51,536 nt of DNA, from the NCBI GenBank assembly GCA_025201865.1, contig MU602712.1, forward strand, positions 1 to 51,536, written 5' to 3'. The position numbers and the translations under genes are program-made. The notes under the pieces are model-generated. The model worked only from the letters and a program-made list of their open reading frames with translations, did no database searches and was not told the DNA's origin. Shown piece after piece: positions 17,906-26,199 of this stretch; position 1 is the first letter of the stretch, and every line of letters begins with the position of its first letter. This DNA comes from Ramicandelaber brevisporus. Lineage: Eukaryota > Kickxellomycota > Ramicandelaberales > Ramicandelaberaceae.

Positions 17906-18283
17906 ATGAGTGCCGCTGGACAAATCTCTTGTGGGATAAATCCTCAAGTTTCAAGCGCTTACGCGTTTAGGTGTGGTGACCTGGGATATGTCTTTCAGTT
18001 TGAGAACGGGACATGCACAACCCAGTGCGATGTAGGGAAACACACGATTTCAAGCGTTTGTTCACTAATCACAGCGGAAGAGCAGAATCTGTTGTCCAAG
18101 AACATAATTCCCTCTCGGTTCGCCAAATGCGATGTAAGAGCCATTGGTAAAGGTCATGAAGGTGGTAAGAATCCTCCACGAACACAGAATGGAGTTCAAG
18201 CCGAGTTGGCACCTCCTTCGCTGAGAACAATGGCTGTTGCTGCGCTTGTTGTAATTGGCGCATTTGGTGCATTTGGCCTTTAA
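17906..18283 (+). CDS. Uncharacterised Cys-containing protein with hydrophobic C-terminus
   Basis: A 125-residue protein from the first in-frame ATG. Six cysteines are clustered in residues 9-80 (GQISCG, FRCGD, GTCTTQC, SVCS, AKCD). The last 17 residues form a hydrophobic segment (MAVAALVVIGAFGAFGL), as in GPI-anchor signals or tail anchors. No signal peptide follows the chosen ATG. The frame is open upstream to 17729 through a Ser/Asn-rich run without an ATG, so an upstream exon supplying a signal peptide is plausible. No family recognised. Six cysteines plus a hydrophobic tail would suit a GPI-anchored surface protein. Confidence 0.5.
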   Translation: MSAAGQISCGINPQVSSAYAFRCGDLGYVFQFENGTCTTQCDVGKHTISSVCSLITAEEQNLLSKNIIPSRFAKCDVRAIGKGHEGGKNPPRTQNGVQAELAPPSLRTMAVAALVVIGAFGAFGL

Positions 18284-18559
18284 TCAGTTTTTTTTTAATA
18301 AAGAAAACAAGATGCATCGAACCTATGCTGGCTTGAGCTTTCTAAACTCTATCTAATGCTTGAACACGAGCGTATTCTCATGGACTCGGAGTGCATATGC
18401 TGGCAACAGCAAAGCGGCAACAGGAGGCTGAAGTTGTTTGCGAGAGTCTAATTTTTTTGTATTGCCAACACACACAAAGCAGAATCTAAAAAAGAAAAAA
18501 AAACAGTAACAATCGTTGTTACCTCGTAGCTGGCATCACCCTGTTGCGCTATCCTTTCA

Positions 18560-20155
18560 ATGTCGTTGAACTGTACGAAGCAAACCCACGATACACCGTC
18601 GAACGGTGCTGGCGAACACAGCAGTGTGACAGATCACCGCCAGCAACAGACATCAGCAGAAGCATCTTTCCTAGTGCGGCTCAGTAATGTGTCGAAAAGT
18701 GCCACTGACTCTCTTCTTGCTGGACTCGTCACTTTGATTGACCCTTCCGCACGTTTGATTTGCTATAATAACAGTGATACCATTCCATCAACTCGTGAGG
18801 CTGTTATAAGATTTGTTAGCCGCGATGCAGCAATTGCATGCATTCACTTGACGGGAACTCATTTTTGCGGCAGCAGACTAATCGCATCAGTTTTGCCTGC
18901 GAACACTCCATTTGAACAGGTTGCACCACCAGAAGCCATCAGCTTGCGACCAGGTCTTGCTGCGACAACTGCGTACTCAGCAGATAAACGGCCAGCACCT
19001 AATTCGCATTTTCCAGCTCATGTGCCTCTGGATGTGATGGCGGCCATACCGCCGGACACGCTGCAGCGCTATCCAGCACGCGCTGAGGAGATTTCACGAA
19101 CAGTTTATGTCGGCAACTTGGCGAACGAAGTCGACGAGAAAAGGCTCTTGCAGCTGTTTAGCGTGGCTGGCGAAGTTGCGTTTGTCAAGATGGCTGGAAA
19201 CGATTCACGCGGCTCGGCTACCAGGTTTGCATTCGTTGAGTTTGCAACACTGGATGGATCACAAGCAGCGCGTTGTCTTCATGGCGTCCATGTGGCTGGC
19301 CGTCCACTCAAAGTGAATCTATCCAAGAATGCCATTATCAAGCCACTAGTGCATTCTAAGAATCTTACTCTTGCGCCACCTCCAGCACTCCCAGCATTGC
19401 CCCTTGCCTTGCCAGTCTCGATCCAACAGCCAATTGCACCGCCACCACCGCTAGCAACAGCAACAGCTCAAACGCGCGAACAGCAGCTTCGCACAATGCT
19501 GCTTGCACGCTCTTCTACAGTCAACTCAACGGCCGCATCGTCAATGCCAATAACGTCGGGAGTCACGAGTCCAACCAGCAAGGGAAATCATTACTCCAAT
19601 AATGGTTTCCCATCGGCAGAACAAATGCCAATGATTCATCCAGCAGTCATGGCTCCTCACATCCCTCAGTGGAATATCCCGGCTGCACCAATGGAGGATG
19701 GCACCGAGCACACCGAATTCCGTAGAAGTTATCGGTCTTCGCGGTCTCGTTCGCGGTCGCGGTCTCGGTCTCGGTCTCGCTCGCCACGGTTGGACGGCAA
19801 TGGCGGCGGCAGAGGCGACTACTCGCGAGGCAGACGCCGCTCCGGTCGACGCGGCCGCTCTCCATCGCCGCGCCGTGACGCGCCATCGTCGTCTCGCCAC
19901 CACCGCGGCAGCCGCGGATACGGCCGGTCGAGTGGTCGCTCGCGGTCGCCGTCATCGCGGTCGCCATCCACAGGTCGCGGAAGCGCCAGCCGCCGCCAGG
20001 TGGTGTACAATGCAAACGGCGGTAGTGGCGGTAGTAGCGGCAATAGCGGCAGCGGCAACAGCGGTAGCACAAATGCAAACGCAATTGCAAGCGTAAGCAC
20101 TAACACATATGCAGACACTAACACAAACACAAACGTAAGCACAAACACACGATAG
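18560..20155 (+). CDS. SREK1: SREK1-like SR splicing regulator
   Basis: A 531-residue nuclear RNA-binding protein. A degenerate first RRM (about 35-115, FLVRLSNVSKSATDSLLAGL) precedes a canonical RRM (about 179-257) with RNP2 VYVGNL and RNP1 RFAFVEF. The run GEVAFVKMAGNDSRG and the end PLKVNLSKNAIIKP closely track SREK1/SRrp86, where the second RRM reads similarly and is followed by NHSNNAIVKP. A Pro/Ala linker leads to RS dipeptides (about 390-420), further RS/Gly-rich sequence and a Thr/Asn-rich tail. It likely modulates splice-site choice. Its 3' 440 bp of coding DNA are duplicated in inverted orientation at the window start. Confidence 0.82.
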   Translation: MSLNCTKQTHDTPSNGAGEHSSVTDHRQQQTSAEASFLVRLSNVSKSATDSLLAGLVTLIDPSARLICYNNSDTIPSTREAVIRFVSRDAAIACIHLTGTHFCGSRLIASVLPANTPFEQVAPPEAISLRPGLAATTAYSADKRPAPNSHFPAHVPLDVMAAIPPDTLQRYPARAEEISRTVYVGNLANEVDEKRLLQLFSVAGEVAFVKMAGNDSRGSATRFAFVEFATLDGSQAARCLHGVHVAGRPLKVNLSKNAIIKPLVHSKNLTLAPPPALPALPLALPVSIQQPIAPPPPLATATAQTREQQLRTMLLARSSTVNSTAASSMPITSGVTSPTSKGNHYSNNGFPSAEQMPMIHPAVMAPHIPQWNIPAAPMEDGTEHTEFRRSYRSSRSRSRSRSRSRSRSPRLDGNGGGRGDYSRGRRRSGRRGRSPSPRRDAPSSSRHHRGSRGYGRSSGRSRSPSSRSPSTGRGSASRRQVVYNANGGSGGSSGNSGSGNSGSTNANAIASVSTNTYADTNTNTNVSTNTR

Positions 20156-20225
20156 GCTCGCATTGCATTAAAATCCACTCTATTAGATGACGCTGCTCGA
20201 TTACATCACCGTCAAACACCGCAGA

Positions 20226-20340
20226 TGCTTCGACTTGATTCGACTCGACTTGATTTGATTTGATACGACTCGATTTGACTCTACTTGATTTGATTTGGCT
20301 CTATTCGATCTGACTCAGCTCTATTCGATTCACTTCACTT
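20226..20340 (+). repeat. Degenerate GATTTGATTCGACTC-type repeats
   Basis: About 115 bp built from variants of GATTYGACTC, TTGATTTG and GGCTCTATTCG just after the SREK1-like gene. An identical inverted copy lies at about 61-178. Confidence 0.8.
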
Positions 20341-20374
20341 TGGCCTTATCTTTTGTGCACAGATGCGACTGCTG

Positions 20375-20432
20375 CTGGTGTCGCTGGTGTCGCTGGTGTC
20401 GCTGGTGTCGCTGTTGGTGTCGCTGTTGGTGT
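20375..20432 (+). repeat. 9-bp tandem repeat GGTGTCGCT
   Basis: At least four perfect GGTGTCGCT units followed by GTTGGTGTCGCT variants. The same array is in copy 2 (about 22361-22418), and three units are seen inverted at 1-30. An ORF through it starting at 20363 would give a Val-Ser-Leu repeat, but I see no other support for it. Confidence 0.85.
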
Positions 20433-21213
20433 CGCGGTGTCTGGTGATGCCGCCGCGGTTGTTGCGGTCGCCGCTGCACATCGCCTATCGGCAATATCGC
20501 GCAGTGCACTCCGCCATCTCCATCTCCATTTCCCACGCGCATCCGGAAACGCTGTTTGGCTGCGCAGCTGTGCTCCGGCAACTCTGGCCGCTCTGGTCGC
20601 GGGTGAGCGTCTTTTTGCCGCGCTATCATATCAGCAGGCTCGCGATTCAGGGGTAATTAAGACGTCGGCGGAGTTGGTGTGATGGCGAGTGACCGCCCGT
20701 CGCAAGTCTGCGCGAGAGTGTTCGAGAGTGCGAGAGTGTGTGCGAGTGCGCACTATTACGTGCGATTCGATAGTGCGAGGCACCCGATCCAGCCTGGCTA
20801 ATTTGCTCAGGAACAAACGAAGCATTTGTGCTTTCTGGTTGGCTGGCACGGCGTGTTGAGCGCCTGCCTGCCCGCCTGCTTGCACACACACTAGCCGAAC
20901 ACAGCGAACACTGGCATCGCTGTGTTGGCTGCGCTATTAAACGGCAGAGTGGAGCGCAGCGCTGCTGTCTTTCCGTCTTTGCGAGCTCCACACTCCTCTT
21001 TCACCATCTTCCCCACTGTCCCCCCGACAACAACAACAACCACAACAACAGCAAGAGCGACATCCCCGCTGTGCGGCTGCGTCTTCTCCACCTCCACCTC
21101 CACCTGTGCTGGCTCACTCCCCACCTCACTCCACCTCCCGCCTCTCCTCCCACCAACCCATCAACCCACCCACCTTCTCCATCGTTGCAGGCCAACCTCT
21201 CTTTTGCATCGCA
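20433..21213 (+). promoter_or_regulatory. LPMO leader/promoter region, copy 1
   Basis: GC-rich sequence including a GAGAGTGCGAGAGTG-type repeat (20710-20750) and a C/A-rich CCACCTCC tract (21090-21180). It ends TTGCAG about 25 bp before the ATG, which could be a splice acceptor of a 5' UTR intron. No independent gene is supported. Confidence 0.4.
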
Positions 21214-22227
21214 ATGTTCGCCAAGCCATCGTCTCTCCTCGCTGCGGCCGCCGCACTGGCTGCCGTCGCCTCCAACGTCGCCGCACACATGATTGTGGCC
21301 GAGCCGTGCGTGCAGGGCTCGACGCTGCCAGGCTGTGCCGCGATCCCCGGCAATGCGCCAGACTACGACCTGTCTGCGCCAATCTCCACAAACGACCGCA
21401 TCGGCGCGCCGATCTGCAAGAACCCGAACCGCTTCCAGCGCGCGTACAAGACGTACAAGGCCGGCGGATCGATCCCGGTGACGCTGAGCGGCGGCGCGCC
21501 ACACGGCGGCGGCCACTGCCAGTTCTCGGTCAGCTACGACGGCGGCCAGACGTTTGTGGTGCTGCGCACAGTCATGACCGAGTGCATGAAGAACGGGCAG
21601 AACTCGTGGGACGTGCCGATCCCGGCCAGCGCGCCGTCGTCCGACAACGTGCTGTTCCAATGGACGTGGAACAACGCCATCGGCAACCGCGAGATGTACA
21701 GCCTGTGCAGCCGCATCGGCATTGACGGGCAGCAGTCGAGCGGCTCGATCACCGGCCCCAAGGTGCTGTACGCCAACCACGGCGCCGGCAGCCCGTACAT
21801 TGGCGAGTTTGCGTTCGGCTACGACGACGGCGCGTCGCTGTTTTCGTCGCGGCCCACCATCACGGTCACCGGCAACGGCGCATCGGTCCCGCAGCCGCCG
21901 GTCACGCCGCCAGTCACGCCAACCACGCCGCCGACCAAGCCACCCACCACGCCGACGCCGACACAGACGCAGACCACGCCAACCTTCACGCCGACGCGCA
22001 TCCCGAACAACAACTCGAAGAGCTCCGCCGCGCCAGTGCCGACCAGCCCGCCGACCACCCAGCCGCAGCCACCCACCGGCGCCTGCGCCGAGAACGCCAC
22101 CAAGTGCTCGGGCTCGGGCCGCGACCTGTATGCGCAGTGCCTGTTCGGCGCGTGGATCAACCGGCCGTGCGCTCCTGGCACCGTGTGCAAGGATGTTGCC
22201 GGCGGCTTTGTCTGCGACTTCCCATAG
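21214..22227 (+). CDS. AA11-like lytic polysaccharide monooxygenase with CBM19-like domain, copy 1
   Basis: A 337-residue secreted enzyme expected to cut crystalline chitin oxidatively with copper. The signal peptide (1-24) ends so that His25 becomes the mature N-terminus, half of the copper histidine brace. The second His is likely His97 in GAPHGGGHCQFSVSYD. Other AA11-type blocks are FQWTWNNAIGNREMYSLC (149-165) and paired Cys. A Pro/Thr linker (about 222-288) joins a C-terminal module of about 48 residues with six Cys (CAENATKCSGSG to VCDFP) resembling chitin-binding CBM19. Third codon positions are strongly G/C, so the antisense frames are also open. The product may serve in chitin feeding or self-wall remodelling. 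Confidence 0.85.
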   Translation: MFAKPSSLLAAAAALAAVASNVAAHMIVAEPCVQGSTLPGCAAIPGNAPDYDLSAPISTNDRIGAPICKNPNRFQRAYKTYKAGGSIPVTLSGGAPHGGGHCQFSVSYDGGQTFVVLRTVMTECMKNGQNSWDVPIPASAPSSDNVLFQWTWNNAIGNREMYSLCSRIGIDGQQSSGSITGPKVLYANHGAGSPYIGEFAFGYDDGASLFSSRPTITVTGNGASVPQPPVTPPVTPTTPPTKPPTTPTPTQTQTTPTFTPTRIPNNNSKSSAAPVPTSPPTTQPQPPTGACAENATKCSGSGRDLYAQCLFGAWINRPCAPGTVCKDVAGGFVCDFP

Positions 22228-22334
22228 ACGAGCCGTCTGGCGCGCCGTCTGGCCAGCCTTGCCCTCCTTCTCTGGCATCAGCAGCTTCGCCGGTCGACCC
22301 TGCTGATGCCAAGCGGCTGGCTGACTAGCTGGCT

Positions 22335-22344
22335 NNNNNNNNNN
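22335..22344. other. Assembly gap of 10 N
   Basis: Ten Ns sit precisely between the two LPMO units, so their true junction is unknown. Confidence 1.
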
Positions 22345-24303
22345 ACAGATGCGACTGCTGCTGGTGTCGCTGGTGTCGCTGGTGTCGCTGGTGTCGCTGT
22401 TGGTGTCGCTGTTGGTGTCGCGGTGTCTGGTGATGCCGCCGCGGTTGTTGCGGTCGCCGCTGCACATCGCCTATCGGCAATATCGCGCAGTGCACTCCGC
22501 CATCTCCATCTCCATTTCCCACGCGCATCCGGAAACGCTGTTTGGCTGCGCAGCTGTGCTCCGGCAACTCTGGCCGCTCTGGTCGCGGGTGAGCGTCTTT
22601 TTGCCGCGCTATCATATCAGCAGGCTCGCGATTCAGGGGTAATTAAGACGTCGGCGGAGTTGGTGTGATGGCGAGTGACCGCCCGTCGCAAGTCTGCGCG
22701 AGAGTGTTCGAGAGTGCGAGAGTGTGTGCGAGTGCGCACTATTACGTGCGATTCGATAGTGCGAGGCACCCGATCCAGCCTGGCTAATTTGCTCAGGAAC
22801 AAACGAAGCATTTGTGCTTTCTGGTTGGCTGGCACGGCGTGTTGAGCGCCTGCCTGCCCGCCTGCTTGCACACACACTAGCCGAACACAGCGAACACTGG
22901 CATCGCTGTGTTGGCTGCGCTATTAAACGGCAGAGTGGAGCGCAGCGCTGCTGTCTTTCCGTCTTTGCGAGCTCCACACTCCTCTTTCACCATCTTCCCC
23001 ACTGTCCCCCGACAACAACAACCACAACAACAACAGCAAGAGCGACATCCCCGCTGTGCGGCTGCGTCTTCTCCACCTCCACCTCCACCTGTGCTGGCTC
23101 ACTCCACCTCCCGCCTCTCCTCCCACCAACCCATCAACCCACCTTCTCCACCGTTGCAGGCCAACTTCTCTTTTGCATCGCAATGTTCGCCAAGCCATCG
23201 TCTCTCCTCGCTGCGGCCGCCGCACTGGCTGCCGTCGCCTCCAACGTCGCCGCACACATGATTGTGGCCGAGCCGTGCGTGCAGGGCTCGACGCTGCCAG
23301 GCTGTGCCGCGATCCCCGGCAATGCGCCAGACTACGACCTGTCTGCGCCAATCTCCACAAACGACCGCATCGGCGCGCCGATCTGCAAGAACCCGAACCG
23401 CTTCCAGCGCGCGTACAAGACGTACAAGGCCGGCGGATCGATCCCGGTGACGCTGAGCGGCGGCGCGCCACACGGCGGCGGCCACTGCCAGTTCTCGGTC
23501 AGCTACGACGGCGGCCAGACGTTTGTGGTGCTGCGCACGGTCATGACCGAGTGCATGAAGAACGGGCAGAACTCGTGGGACGTGCCGATCCCGGCCAGCG
23601 CGCCGTCGTCCGACAACGTGCTGTTCCAGTGGACGTGGAACAACGCCATCGGCAACCGCGAGATGTACAGCCTGTGCAGCCGCATCGGCATTGACGGGCA
23701 GCAGTCGGGCGGCTCGATCACCGGCCCCAAGGTGCTGTACGCCAACCACGGCGCCGGCAGCCCGTACATTGGCGAGTTTGCGTTCGGCTACGACGACGGC
23801 GCGTCGCTGTTTTCGTCGCGGCCCACCATCACGGTCACCGGCAACGGCGCATCGGTCCCGCAGCCGCCGGTCACGCCGCCAGTCACGCCAACCACGCCGC
23901 CGACCAAGCCACCGACCACGCCGACGCCGACACAGACGCAGACCACGCCAACCTTCACGCCGACGCGCATCCCGAACAACAACTCGAAGAGCTCCGCCGC
24001 GCCAGTGCCGACCAGCCCGCCGACCACGCAGCCGCAGCCGCCTTCCGGAGCCTGCGCCGAGAACGCCACCAAGTGCTCGGGCTCGGGCCGCGACCTGTAT
24101 GCGCAGTGCCTGTTCGGCGCGTGGATCAACCGGCCGTGCGCTCCTGGCACCGTGTGCAAGGATGTTGCCGGCGGCTTTGTCTGCGACTTCCCATAGACGA
24201 GCCGTCTGGCGCGCCGTCTGGCCAGCCTTGCCCTCCTTCTCTGGCATCAGCAGCTTCGCCGGTCGACCCTGCTGATGCCAAGCGGCTGGCTGACTAGCTG
24301 GCT
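22345..24303 (+). repeat. Tandem duplication, copy 2 (LPMO unit)
   Basis: Near-identical direct repeat of 20359-22334. The coding parts differ by around ten substitutions over 1,014 bp, mostly silent. The leader has small deletions in the CAACAACAAC and CACTCC tracts. The 107 bp after the stop look identical. Unique sequence resumes at 24304. Confidence 0.93.
23183..24196 (+). CDS. AA11-like lytic polysaccharide monooxygenase with CBM19-like domain, copy 2
   Basis: Also 337 residues, with the same signal peptide, N-terminal His25, His97, linker and six-Cys C-terminal module as copy 1. Visible protein changes are Ser to Gly in the DGQQS-S/G-GS stretch and Thr to Ser just before GACAENATKC. 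All catalytic and cysteine residues are kept, so both copies could be active. It may be a genuine paralogue or the second allele of a heterozygous locus placed in series by the assembler. Confidence 0.85.
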   Translation: MFAKPSSLLAAAAALAAVASNVAAHMIVAEPCVQGSTLPGCAAIPGNAPDYDLSAPISTNDRIGAPICKNPNRFQRAYKTYKAGGSIPVTLSGGAPHGGGHCQFSVSYDGGQTFVVLRTVMTECMKNGQNSWDVPIPASAPSSDNVLFQWTWNNAIGNREMYSLCSRIGIDGQQSGGSITGPKVLYANHGAGSPYIGEFAFGYDDGASLFSSRPTITVTGNGASVPQPPVTPPVTPTTPPTKPPTTPTPTQTQTTPTFTPTRIPNNNSKSSAAPVPTSPPTTQPQPPSGACAENATKCSGSGRDLYAQCLFGAWINRPCAPGTVCKDVAGGFVCDFP

Positions 24304-24586
24304 GGCTTCCTCTCCCTCTCAGTCTCTTCGTAAATGCCACATACCCTTGCATCTTTTAAACGCAAACGAACATTGCCAACAAACCCAATGATAGTAGGAT
24401 ATCGAGCTTGCATGACTTGGTATTGACCAGCGAGGCAACTTGTCGAATCCAATTTCAGATGTGACTCTATTGTCGAATCAGATTTGCGGTCCATTGCTCA
24501 AATCCTGATCGTCCGCAGTCTCGTAGCTCCTTCCGACTCTCTTTTGCTTACAAACCTTTCACACAAAACTAGTTTCTTTCTCAACT
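24304..24586. other. Intergenic before the GNAT gene
   Basis: Unique sequence after the duplication: a short CT-rich stretch, then mixed AT-rich DNA and a C/T-rich leader before the ATG at 24587. No gene seen. Confidence 0.5.
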
Positions 24587-25600
24587 ATGACGAAGCGCCT
24601 ATTCGAAGTTCGTGTTGCCACCAAGGACGAGGCCACTCTCTATCTCCACGATATGTGCCTCTCTGAGCGTTGGCCAAAGGCACTAATCGACAGCCGTATA
24701 TTTGCAGAGGCCAACACCTATGGAATCTTTGTTGCCATTGACACTTCGCCAGCAAACAGTGGTGTGCTTGGTATCATCAGCGCGAATGGACACGGTACAC
24801 CAGCTGGGTTTATCGGTCATTTTATTGTGCGGCCGGATATGCGTGGCTGTGGTGTTGGTGGAGCTTTGTTCGCGGCAGCGATGAACCATTTGAAAGAGTG
24901 CGAGACAGTTGGGCTTGATGCAGGTGTTGAGGCAGCCCCGTTGTATGCAAATAAAGGGTTCAAGTACACGTACAACACTGTGCGCTATCGCAGTACCAAT
25001 GTTCCGGTTACCGAAGCTGATGAGCACAAATTATCAAGAGAATACGAGAATGCCGTTGAGACTCTTGGTGCCGATATCGAGTTTGTTGATCCAGCTGGTC
25101 ATATTGATGAGATTGCGGCGTATGAAGCAAGCATCAGCGGAATGAGCCGTCCGGCTTTCATTCGTGCCTTGATTGATCTTTCCTCGTCAAACCCTCAAGT
25201 TGAAGAATCGGATCGAACCGTTGCTACAGTCGTTGTTCTGCGTGAAGTCAGCACCAAGAAGATTGTCGCATTTGCAGCCATCCGCCCAGGTGCTCTCGAT
25301 GTTGCTCGCGTCGCACCATTGTATGCAGATACTCCAGACCTCGCTGCTAGAGTGATGCGCGTTCTTCTCGCAAAGTACTATCAGCGGCACGGTACATCTG
25401 CTCAAACTGTGTATCTTGATTCTGTTGGTGAAGACTCCCACTCGCAGCGAGTTACCTCGTTCGTGGACAGCGTGTCGCGTGATTCTCGCTGGACAAACAT
25501 CACGGTGTCTGGTCGGTATCCACGCATGTGGACAAACGGCTATCCAGCAGGGCAATGCCTTGACAAGGTGTACGCACTACTCTCTAACGAAGCCGGTTAA
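24587..25600 (+). CDS. GNAT-family N-acetyltransferase with second GNAT-like domain
   Basis: A 337-residue protein. The first GNAT domain (about 5-145) contains the acetyl-CoA loop VRPDMRGCGVGGALFAAAM (R-x-x-G-x-G type) and ends with APLYANKGFKYTYNTVRY, typical of GNAT strands 6-7. The second half (about 185-335) resembles the YitH/HolE C-terminal GNAT domain (Acetyltransf_18): a FAAIRPGA strand, the ARVMRVLLAKYY helix, and SGRYPRMWTNGYP near the end. The acceptor is unknown. No signal or membrane segment. The leader is C/T-rich with an ACTATGAC start context. Confidence 0.78.
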   Translation: MTKRLFEVRVATKDEATLYLHDMCLSERWPKALIDSRIFAEANTYGIFVAIDTSPANSGVLGIISANGHGTPAGFIGHFIVRPDMRGCGVGGALFAAAMNHLKECETVGLDAGVEAAPLYANKGFKYTYNTVRYRSTNVPVTEADEHKLSREYENAVETLGADIEFVDPAGHIDEIAAYEASISGMSRPAFIRALIDLSSSNPQVEESDRTVATVVVLREVSTKKIVAFAAIRPGALDVARVAPLYADTPDLAARVMRVLLAKYYQRHGTSAQTVYLDSVGEDSHSQRVTSFVDSVSRDSRWTNITVSGRYPRMWTNGYPAGQCLDKVYALLSNEAG

Positions 25601-26199
25601 TATACACAGTCCCTCTCTATTTTCTCCCAATGCTGTTTTAAAGGATGCCTTGCGTTTTAAGAACAGCCCCGTGTATGTATGTGTGATAGATATCCGGCTC
25701 TCTCTGCGCTGCATACCTGTGCAGCTCCTCTTTCTTTCTTTCGTTCTCTCTGTACATGTGTGTGTGTGCACTGCAAATCTCCACTACTCCCCGCTCGCTC
25801 TCCGCAATTCATTTCTGTTTGCTTCACCTCTTCACAATCTGTCTGCTTTCCTTCAAGTAGCGGCAATCTACCTTGAGCAACCAGTGCATCCCTCCCTCCT
25901 ACCAGCCTTTCTCAACGACGTCAGATTGACAAGCTGTCTCGCCGTATTACTAGATCCTCGCAGATCTTCGTAACAGAGAGAGGGCACCCAGAGCTTGGTA
26001 ACCTTCCCACCTCAGCACAGTATTCCGTTCGACCTTCTTTCACCTCTTTCTTTCGTTCGCCTCTATCCTTCTTTCGCCTCTCTTTTCCTTGTCCACCTTC
26101 CTCACCTTCCTACTCTTTTCAGTATCTTGTCAATAAGCTCAATAGGCGACGGTCAGACCGCAGAACGAGACTTCCAGACAGAGGACCTCTTTATAATCT
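25601..26199. other. Intergenic, pyrimidine-rich, upstream of PPP4R1
   Basis: About 600 bp with several CT-rich tracts (25735-25860 and 26030-26130). No gene or RNA recognised. The last tracts probably form the PPP4R1 promoter and 5' UTR. Confidence 0.5.

Larger units (their letters stand above)
20359..22334 (+). repeat. Tandem duplication, copy 1 (LPMO unit)
   Basis: Starts ACAGATGCGACTG and ends GACTAGCTGGCT directly at the N gap. It is nearly identical to 22345-24303. Each unit holds about 850 bp of leader, one LPMO gene and about 107 bp of 3' sequence. Small indels near 21030-21180 account for the length difference of about 17 bp. Confidence 0.93.

Noticed and set aside
20363..20656. 97-residue ORF with a Val-Ser-Leu repeat start, present in both LPMO units
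   Set aside because: The hydrophobic start comes only from the 9-bp array. The rest has no domain, and it sits in the LPMO leader. Presence in both copies reflects the DNA duplication.
23099..24352. Long Arg-rich ORF of over 400 codons antisense to the LPMO copies
   Set aside because: It is the shadow of the strong G/C third-position bias of the LPMO genes. It has Arg/Gly-rich, domain-free sequence and no independent start context.
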